The notes under the pieces: model-generated
Databases searched by the model: none
The model's input: only the letters and a program-made list of their open reading frames with translations
What the model was told of the DNA's origin: nothing
Made by a program: the position numbers and the translations under genes
Shown: piece by piece, positions 1 to 9,107 of the stretch
Numbering within the stretch: the stretch's first letter is position 1
How the letters are laid out: each line of letters opens with the position of its first letter
DNA from: Candidatus Dormiibacterota bacterium
GTDB taxonomy: Bacteria; Chloroflexota; Dormibacteria; Aeolococcales; Aeolococcaceae
NCBI GenBank assembly: GCA_003162415.1
Contig: PMOL01000004.1
Coordinates: 124,001-188,000 of the forward strand
Reading direction: 5' to 3'
DNA: 64,000 nucleotides

Positions 1-38
1 TCAATTCGTGGCGATGCTCGCTCGCAGCGAGACGATCT

Positions 39-61
39 ACCCGCAGAAGCGAACCCTCTGA
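39..61 (-). repeat. 23-bp imperfect direct repeat, copy 1
   Basis: Positions 39-61 match 511-533 at 22 of 23 bases, in the same orientation. This copy lies just downstream of the stop of the interrupted small gene at 74-367, and the other lies inside the 3' part of the next minus-strand gene. It may be the leftover 3' end of a duplicated gene. No function is evident. Confidence 0.5.
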
Positions 62-73
62 CGCGAGCCCCGG

Positions 74-367
74 CTACGGGGTCGGAGAGGGCGGCGCGAG
101 CGGCGCGGCGCCTTCTGGCGACGGCAGCTGCGGTGGCGGGCCAGATGGCGGCTCACCGAAGGACGGCAGCGTGAACGGAGCGGGCGCCATGGGCGCGTCC
201 GGTGGTGAGCCCGCCATCAGCGGTGGCTCCAGCGGGGCGGTCGTCGCCGGGCTATCGACCGGTGGCGGTTCCGGGGGCGCCGGCGGCTTCTGCAGGTTGT
301 CCACCTAACGCTGCACCGCCTGCTGCGCGTCCTGCGCTGCCTTCTTCACGTCGTCGAGAAAACCCAT
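74..367 (-). pseudogene. small proline-rich protein gene interrupted by an in-frame amber codon
   Basis: On the minus strand an ATG at 365-367, with GAGGGG about 7 bases upstream, opens a frame reading MGFLDDVKKAAQDAQQAVQR. A TAG follows at 305-307. The frame then continues without a break through VDNLQKPPAPPEPPP and a strongly Pro/Ala-rich tail to the stop at 74-76. The first 20 residues look like a short charged amphipathic helix, and the rest like a disordered tail of about 77 residues. The residue lost is most simply Gln (CAG to TAG, one transition), because the context is Gln-rich. The downstream part also has a GTG at 302-304 that could restart translation. Function is unknown. A sequencing error, a true pseudogene or readthrough are all possible. 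Confidence 0.55.
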
Positions 368-439
368 ATCCATGCCCCTCGTGGACGCGGCCTGTTTCGC
401 ACAGCATATGAGGTAGCGGTGCGCGGGGGCGCGTGCTGG

Positions 440-850
440 TCAGCTCGTGCGGCGGTGCGCCTGACGCATCAACCAGCTTGTCGCGATTGCGGCCCGCGGC
501 GAAACCGTGAACCCGCAGAAGCGAACTCTCTGAGGGTCATCTCTCCGCCGCTGCCACGTCATCGCGGCCTCTGCTTCGGCGCCCGACCGGGTGGTGTGCG
601 ATGGAGCGCTGAGCACTTCCCTGAAGTGCCGGTGCGGCATGGTGACCTGGGCGATGACGATCGCCAGGACAAGCACCGACTGGTTGGCGGTCGCAACCGA
701 CCCTGTCGATCCGGTCACATGGAAGATCAGGGCGATCACGGCGACGACGGCAGCGATGGTCGTCTGTCTCGACAGGAACCTTGCGATGCTCGCGGCCCGT
801 GCACCCCCGACGCGACGGTCAACACCCCGACTGGCCTCTCCCCCGTCCAT
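440..850 (-). CDS. small membrane protein of unknown function
   Basis: Start ATG at 850 gives about 136 residues. A basic N-terminus is followed by two hydrophobic stretches (about residues 29-47 and 55-70), then a basic, Arg-rich C-terminal third. I do not recognise the family. The start is chosen because a good promoter (TTGCGA, 17 bases, TACGAT) ends 7 bases before the ATG, which implies a leaderless message. An upstream ATG at 886 would lie on the promoter itself. The C-terminal coding region carries the 511-533 repeat copy. Unlike most overlapping frames here, the hydrophobic pattern looks protein-like, but it could still be a chance frame. Confidence 0.4.
   Translation of the reverse strand: MDGGEASRGVDRRVGGARAASIARFLSRQTTIAAVVAVIALIFHVTGSTGSVATANQSVLVLAIVIAQVTMPHRHFREVLSAPSHTTRSGAEAEAAMTWQRRRDDPQRVRFCGFTVSPRAAIATSWLMRQAHRRTS
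511..533 (-). repeat. 23-bp imperfect direct repeat, copy 2
   Basis: This is the second copy of the repeat at 39-61, with one mismatch. It encodes part of the C-terminal region (RVRFCG) of the small membrane protein at 440-850. Confidence 0.5.
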
Positions 851-857
851 GCGACCG

Positions 858-886
858 ATCGTACCAAATGCGTCACAACATCGCAA
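858..886 (-). promoter_or_regulatory. promoter of the small membrane protein gene
   Basis: On the minus strand TTGCGA (881-886) and TACGAT (858-863) are separated by exactly 17 bases, close to the sigma-70-type consensus. The ATG begins 7 bases after the -10, so the transcript would start at or next to the start codon. Confidence 0.55.
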
Positions 887-1027
887 CTGGCCGTCCCCGA
901 GAATCGCCCTGCCTCGCTCCTTAGCCGGGCTTTAGTCAGCTGTTACCCCAACGACAAAACGTCCTTAACGACGCCGCGATCATCTTGGGCGTTCAGAGAG
1001 ACGGCCCGGGTTCGTTGAGGAGGAGTC

Positions 1028-2557
1028 ATGACCAGACGACCATTGATCACGCTGGCGTTGGTGGGGGCGGCCACAGTCGCAAGCGCATCGCTCGCTACCG
1101 TGACCGGTGCGAGTGCGGCTTCCGCGGTGCGCAACAACGCGAGCACAACCTCGCCGATCAAGCACGTGGTTGTGCTCTTCCAGGAGAACGTCTCCTTCGA
1201 TCACTACTTCGGCACCTATCCGAATGCGACCAACACCGACGGACAGTCCTTCACGGCGAAGCCGGGTACGCCCACGATCAACGGGCTCACGCCGGCGCTG
1301 CTGACCGCAAACCCGAACGGGGTGAACCCTCAGCGGCTCGGCGCGGCAAACGCCCTCACCTGCGACCAGGATCACAACTACACCCCGGAACAGCAGGCCC
1401 TCGACGGCGGCCTGATGGACAAGTTTCCGACGTACACCGAAGTCGAGAGTTGCTCGCCACCGGACACCGCGCCTCCGGGGCTGGTCATGGACTACTACGA
1501 CGGCAATACCGTCACGGCCCTCTGGAACTATGCGCAGCGTTTCGCGATGAGCGACAACAATTTCGACACGACGTTCGGACCGTCCACGCCGGGGGTCCTC
1601 AACCTGGTGTCCGGTCAGACCCACGGCGCGACACCGGCCGTGCTCTCAGGCGTGACCGACAACGGCACCATCTACGGCGATGCCGACCCGGCGTATGACG
1701 AGTGCTCGGCGGGCTCGACGGTTGCGATGACCGGTACCAACATCGGCAACGAGCTCACCGCCAGCCACGTCACCTGGGGATGGTTCCAGGGCGGGTTCAC
1801 CCCGACTGGATCGGTCAGCGGTACCGCGGTCTGCGGCGCCAGCCACACCAATATCGGTGGCGCGGTGGTCACCGACTACAGCGCGCACCACGATCCGTTT
1901 CAGTACTACGCGAGCACGGCGAACCCTGCGCACCTTCCACCGACCACGGAGGCTGAGGTGGGCCACAACGGACAGGCCAACCATCAATACGACCTCAGCT
2001 ACTTCTACCAGAGCCTGACCGACGGCAACCTGCCCGCGGTGAGCTTCGTCAAGGCGCCGCGGTACCAGGACGGCCATGCCGGTTATTCGGATCCGATCGA
2101 CGAGCAGACCTACCTGGTCAACGCCATCAATGCGATCGAGCATTCGAAGTTCTGGAAGTCGACGGCAATCGTCATCACCTACGACGACTCGGACGGCTGG
2201 TACGACCAGGTGATGCCGCCGATCGTCAACTCCTCCGCGTCGGTCGAGGACGCGCTGTCGGGTACCGGGCTGTGCGGCAACGGCACTCCGGCCGGCGGGT
2301 TCGAGGATAGATGCGGCTACGGCCAGCGGCTGCCGCTGCTCGTGATCTCGCCCTATGCGCGTGAGAACTCGGTGGACAACTCGCTCACCGACACCACCTC
2401 GATTCTCCGGTTCATCGAGGACAACTGGTCGCTGCCACGCATCGGCGGTGGGTCATTCGATGCACTCGCCGGCACCCTCGACGGGATGTTCAACTTCCAC
2501 CATCGGAACGCGACTCCACTGATCCTCAATCCTTCGACGGGAGAGCCCGCCGTCTAA
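1028..2557 (+). CDS. secreted phosphoesterase (phospholipase C / acid phosphatase family)
   Basis: This 509-residue protein belongs to the phosphoesterase family PF04185, exported enzymes that hydrolyse phosphate esters such as phospholipid head groups. Residues 1-31 form a signal peptide (basic start, hydrophobic core, ASA ending). The family N-terminal metal/substrate motif appears as ENVSFDHYFG at about 53-62; most relatives have Arg where this has Val. DNNFDTTFGPSTPG follows at about 178. TYDDSDGWYDQV at about 383 and the C-terminal RLPLLVISPYAR are further family signatures. The start has an excellent GGAGG site 7 bases upstream. It is transcribed alone and converges on the HNH gene. The exact substrate (phospholipid or phosphomonoester) cannot be read from sequence. 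Confidence 0.9.
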   Translation: MTRRPLITLALVGAATVASASLATVTGASAASAVRNNASTTSPIKHVVVLFQENVSFDHYFGTYPNATNTDGQSFTAKPGTPTINGLTPALLTANPNGVNPQRLGAANALTCDQDHNYTPEQQALDGGLMDKFPTYTEVESCSPPDTAPPGLVMDYYDGNTVTALWNYAQRFAMSDNNFDTTFGPSTPGVLNLVSGQTHGATPAVLSGVTDNGTIYGDADPAYDECSAGSTVAMTGTNIGNELTASHVTWGWFQGGFTPTGSVSGTAVCGASHTNIGGAVVTDYSAHHDPFQYYASTANPAHLPPTTEAEVGHNGQANHQYDLSYFYQSLTDGNLPAVSFVKAPRYQDGHAGYSDPIDEQTYLVNAINAIEHSKFWKSTAIVITYDDSDGWYDQVMPPIVNSSASVEDALSGTGLCGNGTPAGGFEDRCGYGQRLPLLVISPYARENSVDNSLTDTTSILRFIEDNWSLPRIGGGSFDALAGTLDGMFNFHHRNATPLILNPSTGEPAV

Positions 2558-2583
2558 CCTGCACGCCGCAATATCCTCCTTCC

Positions 2584-2614
2584 GAGAGCGGGGCGGGTCC
2601 GGCGTCCCGCTCTC
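2584..2614. terminator. hairpin between convergent genes
   Basis: GAGAGCGGG (2584-2592) and CCCGCTCTC (2606-2614) form a perfect 9-bp stem, with further GC pairing possible inside the loop. It lies between the phosphoesterase stop and the HNH gene stop, so it could serve both strands. No long T-tract follows, only CCCCTGTTT on the plus strand. Confidence 0.6.
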
Positions 2615-2628
2615 CCCTGTTTGGGGTG

Positions 2629-3930
2629 TCAGGTTGCGCTCAAGTAGCGGGCGATGCTGGTGAGTTCGTTGCCCCATATGTGGCGATCGCTGCCAGACCC
2701 CGTAGCTGACGTTCGTCTGGGTGGCGGCTCGACGACGGCAATTCCGTCAGCGATGTGGATACGCCAGCCCTGCTCGTGCACGCGGCGGTGGTGCGGCCGG
2801 CACAGGGAGACCAGGTTGTCGAGCTCAGTCGGACCGCCGTCCGCCCAGTGGATGATGTGGTGGCCATCGGTCCACCCGGGCGGTCGATCGCACCCCGGAA
2901 AACGGCAACCCTGGTCGCGGAGGCGGAGCGCCGTGCGGAGGTGTGGCGGGATGGTGCGCGTGGCCCGGCCGACCGAGAGCGGCATGACACGCGGGCGGAT
3001 GGCCGTCCACCCCGCACCATCAGTGGGCGGCGCGACCGTCATCACGGTCCGCACCGCGTCACAGGCGATGCGGCGCGCGGTCTCCGGATGGATCGGCCCC
3101 ACGCCGCTCAACTCGGCCGGGGTTCCATCGGCGCAGGAGCGCAGCGTGTCCGCGCTCACGGTGACGGTGAGATGGGGCCGCTGTCCGTGCACATCGCGGT
3201 GGTCACCGCAGCGCAGCTGGGTGGCAGCAAGATCGACCAGCGCGTCGGCACGGCGCTGCGAGGCCAATCGCGTCTCGCCACGAGACATGCCGTGACTGAG
3301 CGCATCGACCGCGGTTTTGACCAGCGCGCCGCCTTCGGCGTCGAGCTCACCACGCAGCACGAACACCCCGCCATAGGTCTGCTCGCACTCGAACCAGCGA
3401 CGCTCGTGGACGCGGTTGTCATCGGCGAGCACGCCGTCGGGGTCGAGGCGCAGACGGGTGGCCTGGGTGAGGGTGCGCATGGCACCGGGCCTGAGCGTCT
3501 CCGCCGCACCCACAAGGATGCTCTCCAGCGGCGCCACCTGCTCCACGCCGACATCCTCGGCGAGGTGGGCGATCATGGTCACGTTGCTGAAGGAGGCGCG
3601 CCCGGCACGGGCGCTGTCGAGCGCGGCCGGAAGCTCACCCAGAGTCCGGGCCAGATGGACGTGATACGCGGCTGCCTTGGCGGTGATGCCGCAGCAGCGT
3701 CGCAGCCAGGACACCGTGGTCCCGCCGCCATCGGACTGGGCGCCGCGACCACTATGAAAGCGGTGCAAGCGACGGACGAACTCTGCTTCGAGCCGATCGA
3801 TCGCGAGCCGGAGGTCGATCAGGTCCTCGCCCAGCGCGTGTGTCGAGACACCGTCGATCGACTCCCCGACGAGTGCATCGACAGCCTCGTTCAGACGCTC
3901 TCGCGCATCCGGAATCACGAACGCTTCCAT
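2629..3930 (-). CDS. DUF222 / HNH endonuclease domain protein (13E12 repeat family)
   Basis: This 433-residue protein has an N-terminal DUF222 helical domain (about residues 20-300) followed by an HNH nuclease domain at about 338-389. The HNH part shows paired cysteines in CRFPGC, the GHHIIHWADGGPT core, DNLVSLC and PHHRRVHE, so the metal and catalytic residues look intact. The family is abundant in actinobacteria-like genomes and often repeated; its role is not settled. I chose ATG 3930 because TATAAT sits 6 bases upstream, and the 14-codon upstream extension would overlap that promoter. Fragments of related HNH genes occur at 34.5, 35.7 and 36.8 kb. Confidence 0.88.
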   Translation of the reverse strand: MEAFVIPDARERLNEAVDALVGESIDGVSTHALGEDLIDLRLAIDRLEAEFVRRLHRFHSGRGAQSDGGGTTVSWLRRCCGITAKAAAYHVHLARTLGELPAALDSARAGRASFSNVTMIAHLAEDVGVEQVAPLESILVGAAETLRPGAMRTLTQATRLRLDPDGVLADDNRVHERRWFECEQTYGGVFVLRGELDAEGGALVKTAVDALSHGMSRGETRLASQRRADALVDLAATQLRCGDHRDVHGQRPHLTVTVSADTLRSCADGTPAELSGVGPIHPETARRIACDAVRTVMTVAPPTDGAGWTAIRPRVMPLSVGRATRTIPPHLRTALRLRDQGCRFPGCDRPPGWTDGHHIIHWADGGPTELDNLVSLCRPHHRRVHEQGWRIHIADGIAVVEPPPRRTSATGSGSDRHIWGNELTSIARYLSAT

Positions 3931-3936
3931 TGAGAG

Positions 3937-3942
3937 ATTATA
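3937..3942 (-). promoter_or_regulatory. -10 box TATAAT, leaderless start
   Basis: A perfect TATAAT lies 6 bases before the HNH gene ATG, with no Shine-Dalgarno sequence between. The -35 position is not well conserved. Confidence 0.55.
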
Positions 3943-4173
3943 CCAAACACCTGTTCGCCATAGCACGGACAATGTGCTCGCCTTTCAGGTTATAGCCATT
4001 CCCGGCCATAACTTATGGGGGCTGGGTCGACCACGGACGCTGACCTGCCGCAGGCGCCTCTGAGTCACGCTCGTCTGCCTCATGGGCGCGACCGTGACCA
4101 ATCAACCGAAGCCGTCGGGACTTCTAAGTCGAAGCCCCTTAGCGACGCGTCACGCGGACTGTGGCACCGCAAG

Positions 4174-4205
4174 AGTGGGGGGCCAGGATTCGAACCAGGG
4201 ACCGT
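4174..4205 (-). repeat. degenerate tRNA-Met 3' end (att-like remnant)
   Basis: Thirty-one of 33 aligned positions match 9106-9138, the variable-loop, T-arm and acceptor 3' half of the tRNA-Met gene, in the same orientation. This copy has one substitution that breaks the T-stem and a one-base deletion in the acceptor strand, so it cannot be a working tRNA half. No 5' half is present beside it. The flanking 3943-4173 stretch holds nothing I can recognise. Confidence 0.7.
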
Positions 4206-4223
4206 AGCGTCGGCCTATAGCGA

Positions 4224-7200
4224 CTACTGGAACCAACCCGCGAGGTCGAGGATCGCGTTGATCGTGCCGACGGCGTTGTACAGAGCCACGTCACCCACAG
4301 ACGGCGCGTTCTGAGCGACGCCGACGATCGACAGATTCGCGATGACCTCGCCGCTAAGCGCGTTCAGGTCCGACGCGCGTGGGAGTGGCACGACACTGGC
4401 CGGGTAGAGCGTGAAGAACGTGGTCGCGTTGCCAGCTACCGCGGTCACATTGGCGACGATCGCAATCGGCGGCGTTCCACTCATCACGGGCACCTCGTGG
4501 ACCCCGGCGACCGGAATCGTGAGCGCGGAATTGCCCCCGAGCGTCTCGCCCGCGCACTCCGTGCGTGAGCCGGGGCGAGTGTCACAGATGCGCGTCGGTG
4601 CGACTGAGTTGAACAGGGCACCCGCTGTCGTTTCGGCGCCCGTGCCAAACCACCCGTCGACATCAATGATGAAGTAGATGCTCCCCACCGCGTTGAAGAA
4701 GCAGACGTCATTCCGAGGTCCGAGCGCTGAGATCACGCGGTTGGGCAGGCTCTGATCCGCCGCCGGGTTGACGTTGGAAACCAGCGGCCGGGCCGGACAT
4801 TGATCGCTGCTGTTCGGTGGCGCGACGGCGAGGTAGGTCGCCTGGATATCCCCTGTGGCCGTGAGATTGAACACAGCGGTAGCGGCTGTTCCGTCCGACG
4901 GTATCGACGGGGTTGAAAGAGGGACTCCAGGCGGCAGGCCGGAGACCACAACATCGCGCCACGTCCCGCCCGCGACCGCGCCGCCGCACCCGATTCGAGT
5001 GTCGCATCGTCGCAATGGTGGGATGCTGTGGAATTCGCCCGGAACGGTGCCCGAACCCACTGGAGTCGCGAAGTACCCCTCGACATCCACGATCACGTCG
5101 ACAAGTCCGACGGCGTTGTAGATCGTGATCGCCCCAGCGCTGCTCAACTGAACGATTGCCAGATTGGTCGCGACCCCACCGTGCTGGATGTTGATGTTGG
5201 ACGCGAGAGGACGCGCGACGCCGGCCGGGTACGCGGTGATCAGAGTGCTCGAATTAGTGTCATTGACCGCCGTCAGGTTGACCACGACGGAGCGAGCGCC
5301 GGCGGGGACGACCCCTCCGGTGATCTGAACGTTCACGGTGCCACCGGAGCCGAGCGTCTTTCCTTTGCACTGATTCGCCGGTGTCGTCGAAGCCGATCGG
5401 GTGTCGCATGTGCGGAACGGCGTAAGCGAGTGATACCCGGTCGGGTCGAGGTACACGTAGGCGGACGGGTCAACCGCTGTGCTGTGGTCGGGATTAGCCA
5501 TGGTCAGCGTTGCAGCTCCCGCCCCGGTGGACGGCGGCACGGTGGCCGACCACGAGTTGGTGCCCGTGCTGGTGAGAGTCAACGGGTGACCGCCGAGAGC
5601 CATCGTCACTCCGGGTTGGAGGTCGACCCCGGTGATGTGAATCGTCCCGCCACCGGCCGGCGACCCCGATGCGGGAGTTACCGCGATCACACCTGGACCG
5701 ACTTCTAACTTGCCCGCACCCCAGGTCGTGGCCGCGCCGCTATTCGTGAGCGGCGTCGTGTTCGCCGACTGCGCGAGCAGCGATTTCGCCTGTGCGACGT
5801 CGATTGTGGGCTGCTGTTCGAGCAAGAGTGCAAGCGCGCCCGCGACGTGCGGGGATGCCATGCTCGTGCCCTGGAGGAAGAAGTGGTTGCCATCGGGAGC
5901 GATGCAGCCTTGCGAAGTCCCCGCCGGACAGTCGCTGGTAATTGAACCTGCTGCCGACGACAACGACGAGCCGATCTCCTCACCAGGAGCGACGATATCG
6001 ATGCCGTTGCGGCCGTCCAACGTGGGCCCATGGCCACTGAAGCTGCTGATGGCACCCACCGGCGCGGTCTCAGACTTTGGGCCGAGCTCACTCGGCCACG
6101 AGTTCCGGCTCACAGAGCTGCCCACACTGATGACGTTGTGCGCGCTGGCAGGCTCGTCGAGGGTCGAACTGTCGTTTCCGTCACCGAGATAAAAGAAGTA
6201 GTCACCCTGGTCAAACGTCCAGGCGTTGTATTTCCCGCTCGACGAGGTGCTGCCGCGCAGCAGCAGTTCGAAGTCGTTGTAACACGGGTTGGCCCGTGAG
6301 CACGCCGTACCGCTCCCCGGCGCCACAAGACCCTCCGCCGATCCTGAGGTGGGGTTGAACAGGGCAATTTGGATCTCGTTCATGCCGTTATTCGGCATAT
6401 GCGTGCACGAGAGAATCTCGAGGACGTTGTTCTGGGCATCGGTAAACTCGTCCTGGCCGGGAGCCGGCTGCGTACACGCTCCATCCTCTCCCGAGACACC
6501 GGTCGTGTCCGGCGAAACCCAGGCGGTCTGGCCAACACCCGGCTCGTTGATCGCAGCGGAGATCGAATCGGTCCCCGGGTACCAGAGATCGAGGAAGACG
6601 GGCATCGACTGCACCACAAGACCATCCGTTCGGACCTGTCCAAAGGCCACGCTCCCACTAGCGTGGTAGTGGACGTACGAGTCGTTCGTCGCTTCATTGC
6701 CGCCGGCCACTGAGATGAGCTTTCCGGGCCCGGTAAGCGCATCGAGCATCGTTTCGAACATGTCGCTGCCGTCGTGCGGACCCTCGTTCGTACCCAGGCT
6801 GATGTTCACCGACGCAGCCTCGCCGCGCGACGCCGCGACCTTGAAGATGTAGGCGACCCCGTCGACGATGTGCGCCAGGTCGAAGTCGCTCTTGACGATC
6901 ACCAGATCCGCCTGCGGCGCAACCCCGATGTACGTGCCAAACGGAGCCGCACGTCCATTCCCTGCCGCGATGCCGGTGACATGGGTGCCGTGCCCGTCGC
7001 AATCCATCTCGGCCAGGGAGACCTGTTGTCCTCCGGCGACGCCGACCGGCGTATTGCACGCGTCACCACCGCCGGTGTCGCTGTATGAGAACGGCCCGCA
7101 CGTGGCTGCATTGATGGCGGCGCCGGCGCACTCGGCACCGTAGGTGAATCCCTGGGAGTTCGGGGGCTGGGTCGGACACGCATTCGCGGATGGGTTGGGG

Positions 7201-9020
7201 CATGCGGCTTGGTCCCACAGATCAACGATGCGCGTTCCGCTGTTGGTCTGGAAGTCGGGATTCGCGAGGTCGATGCCGGTGTCGACGACGCCGACGACCG
7301 TGCCCTGACCGGTGTCACCGCTGAAGGTGGGTGCCGCAGCGGGGCTCATGATGGTTGGCGCGTAATCGACAAACAGCTCGTCGCCGATGGAATAGACACC
7401 CGAGTCACTGACAGCCGGCGATGCGATGTCGCCTGAACTGAAGGGATCCGACTGCACCACGGCGCCCGTGAACTCGTTGAATCCGACGGTTTGGGCCAAG
7501 CCCCCACCATCGCCTGCATCGACATAGACGACGCCATTCATGGCGACCGGGGCTGCCGGCATGTCATTCTGAAACGGTGTGAGAGTCCAGTCGACTGCGC
7601 CGGTCGAGGCACCGTAGGCGTTGACCTCGGTGCCGGTGCTCCCATTCTCCGGCATGAAGGTCGTGAAGATCCGGCCGTTGTCGTAGGCCAGCCCGACGTA
7701 ATCCGGGTTCCCCAGTGACACCTTCCACGCAACTGAACCGTCGGACTCGTTGAGCGCGTACAACGTCGTGTCGCCATTGTATTGCGGTGGGACCACGGCA
7801 ACCTGGGCGATCACGTACACCAAGCCGTTCGCAATCATGGGGTTGGTAACGCTTGCTCCGAGGGTGACGCTCCACTTCGCTGCTGCCGCGAGCGGGGCCG
7901 TGAGGCTGTCGTTGAGCTGATCACCGTCGTGGGCCGGATCAATCTGATACGCCGTGTCGGTATCGGCTGAGCGGGTCACCGTCGTGTCACCAAAGGCGGT
8001 GAGCGTGCCCGTCGCCGGGACGATCAACATGCCGCCCCCCACCGCGAGACCACCGGTCAGCCTTGGGTTGACGGAGTAGGCCAAGGTGTCTTCGACTGGC
8101 GGAAGAATCGGGGCACCGGCGTTCCCGACCCAGATGGGCGTGTTGCTGGCCTCTGGGAGCGCATACACCTTTCCCGATGCGGCACCGACATATACCGTCC
8201 CATTGACGACGATGGGCGCCGTGATGGGTACACCGCTTTGCGTCCCATCACCGGAGAACGTCCAGTTGTTGCTGCCGGTCGCTGTTAAGACGCCTCCGCT
8301 GACGGAGAACATGTCCGTCGTGTCGAAGGCCGGCGCAACCGTAGAGGTGAACGTTCCCGTCGCTTGGCCGTTCGTGGCGACGAGCTTTACGTTGCCACTT
8401 ACCGTGTTGCGTGAATAGACCAGGCTCCCGTCGAGCACCGGCACGCGCGCATCGCCTGCGCAACAGCGGGAGCCACCGCTGCCATCCTGCCACACGAGCT
8501 TGCCACCCTGGGTAGAGATGTACGGCCCGTCTGAGCCGCCGGTGCCAGACCACAGATGGGGAACGCCCGCGGTGCTTTGGTGCTGATTTTCGGAGGCATG
8601 GATCGCGGGCACGCTGACGTCCAGCTGCCGTGTCGCCTGGCGGGCGAGGTCCACCTCGGTGATCCCAGGGAGCTCAGCGAGGAGGTTCAGCTGGCCGAGC
8701 GTGGCTTCGGCGGTGGCGCCGACGCTCAACACAGTCCCGGGCACGGCACCCGTCTGAGCGATCGCCTTCGCGGTCGTGGCACCGCGGAGAAACACCCCGT
8801 AGGTCGTCCCCTGCTTGGTCGCCCGGCCCCGCAGCCACGCGACGGGGAGCTTGCGGCCTTGCACCGTCGCCGAAAGCGCGGCCTCGGCCAGTGGTCCTAA
8901 GGTCGCGTGATGGCTGCCGACCACCGGCGATGGCGCCGCGACGCCGCTCAGCGGCTGCGACTGCGACCACACCGCGGTGGCGATCACGGCAGCCGCCAGC
9001 ACATACGCGAAACGCTTCAC
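4224..9020 (-). CDS. giant secreted subtilisin-like (S8) serine protease with PQQ-type repeats, IPT domain and triple C-terminal module
   Basis: About 1,598 residues. After a signal peptide (about 1-30) and a propeptide-like part comes a region resembling PQQ/BamB beta-propeller blades (about 150-560; GTVYVGAASGKVYAL is typical). The S8 catalytic domain follows, with Asp in GVVDTGID (about 580), His in GHGTHVTG (about 677) and Ser in GTSMASPH (about 1053), so the triad is complete. An IPT/TIG domain (about 1110-1190) precedes three repeats of roughly 130 residues, each opening with a CDTR motif and closing with a D-x-x-G-(Y/W)-F motif, up to the C-terminus. GTG 9020 is preferred because GGGAG lies 7 bases upstream; the longer frame begins at 9035. 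The protein probably acts outside the cell, the repeats perhaps attaching it to the surface. It sits between the tRNA-Met and the tRNA remnant. Confidence 0.88.
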   Translation of the reverse strand: MKRFAYVLAAAVIATAVWSQSQPLSGVAAPSPVVGSHHATLGPLAEAALSATVQGRKLPVAWLRGRATKQGTTYGVFLRGATTAKAIAQTGAVPGTVLSVGATAEATLGQLNLLAELPGITEVDLARQATRQLDVSVPAIHASENQHQSTAGVPHLWSGTGGSDGPYISTQGGKLVWQDGSGGSRCCAGDARVPVLDGSLVYSRNTVSGNVKLVATNGQATGTFTSTVAPAFDTTDMFSVSGGVLTATGSNNWTFSGDGTQSGVPITAPIVVNGTVYVGAASGKVYALPEASNTPIWVGNAGAPILPPVEDTLAYSVNPRLTGGLAVGGGMLIVPATGTLTAFGDTTVTRSADTDTAYQIDPAHDGDQLNDSLTAPLAAAAKWSVTLGASVTNPMIANGLVYVIAQVAVVPPQYNGDTTLYALNESDGSVAWKVSLGNPDYVGLAYDNGRIFTTFMPENGSTGTEVNAYGASTGAVDWTLTPFQNDMPAAPVAMNGVVYVDAGDGGGLAQTVGFNEFTGAVVQSDPFSSGDIASPAVSDSGVYSIGDELFVDYAPTIMSPAAAPTFSGDTGQGTVVGVVDTGIDLANPDFQTNSGTRIVDLWDQAACPNPSANACPTQPPNSQGFTYGAECAGAAINAATCGPFSYSDTGGGDACNTPVGVAGGQQVSLAEMDCDGHGTHVTGIAAGNGRAAPFGTYIGVAPQADLVIVKSDFDLAHIVDGVAYIFKVAASRGEAASVNISLGTNEGPHDGSDMFETMLDALTGPGKLISVAGGNEATNDSYVHYHASGSVAFGQVRTDGLVVQSMPVFLDLWYPGTDSISAAINEPGVGQTAWVSPDTTGVSGEDGACTQPAPGQDEFTDAQNNVLEILSCTHMPNNGMNEIQIALFNPTSGSAEGLVAPGSGTACSRANPCYNDFELLLRGSTSSSGKYNAWTFDQGDYFFYLGDGNDSSTLDEPASAHNVISVGSSVSRNSWPSELGPKSETAPVGAISSFSGHGPTLDGRNGIDIVAPGEEIGSSLSSAAGSITSDCPAGTSQGCIAPDGNHFFLQGTSMASPHVAGALALLLEQQPTIDVAQAKSLLAQSANTTPLTNSGAATTWGAGKLEVGPGVIAVTPASGSPAGGGTIHITGVDLQPGVTMALGGHPLTLTSTGTNSWSATVPPSTGAGAATLTMANPDHSTAVDPSAYVYLDPTGYHSLTPFRTCDTRSASTTPANQCKGKTLGSGGTVNVQITGGVVPAGARSVVVNLTAVNDTNSSTLITAYPAGVARPLASNINIQHGGVATNLAIVQLSSAGAITIYNAVGLVDVIVDVEGYFATPVGSGTVPGEFHSIPPLRRCDTRIGCGGAVAGGTWRDVVVSGLPPGVPLSTPSIPSDGTAATAVFNLTATGDIQATYLAVAPPNSSDQCPARPLVSNVNPAADQSLPNRVISALGPRNDVCFFNAVGSIYFIIDVDGWFGTGAETTAGALFNSVAPTRICDTRPGSRTECAGETLGGNSALTIPVAGVHEVPVMSGTPPIAIVANVTAVAGNATTFFTLYPASVVPLPRASDLNALSGEVIANLSIVGVAQNAPSVGDVALYNAVGTINAILDLAGWFQ

Positions 9021-9107
9021 GGGCAACTCCCTCACCTACCCTCACCGTTTGGCGGCGTTCAACCGCACAGCCAGGGTACCCCGGATCTGGGCGAACACCG
9101 CGAAAAG

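Noticed and set aside
16..30. CTCGCT-CGC-AGCGAG hairpin as a terminator
   Set aside because: Only a 6-bp stem with no T-tract, at the window edge where the gene context is unknown.
2755..3933. 392-codon plus-strand frame opposite the HNH gene
   Set aside because: The minus strand has the complete HNH core; this frame has none.
4206..4250. A full second tRNA gene next to the 3' remnant
   Set aside because: The sequence upstream of the remnant gives no D-arm or proper anticodon arm, only a 4-bp stem with an 8-base loop, so only the 3' half is tRNA-like.
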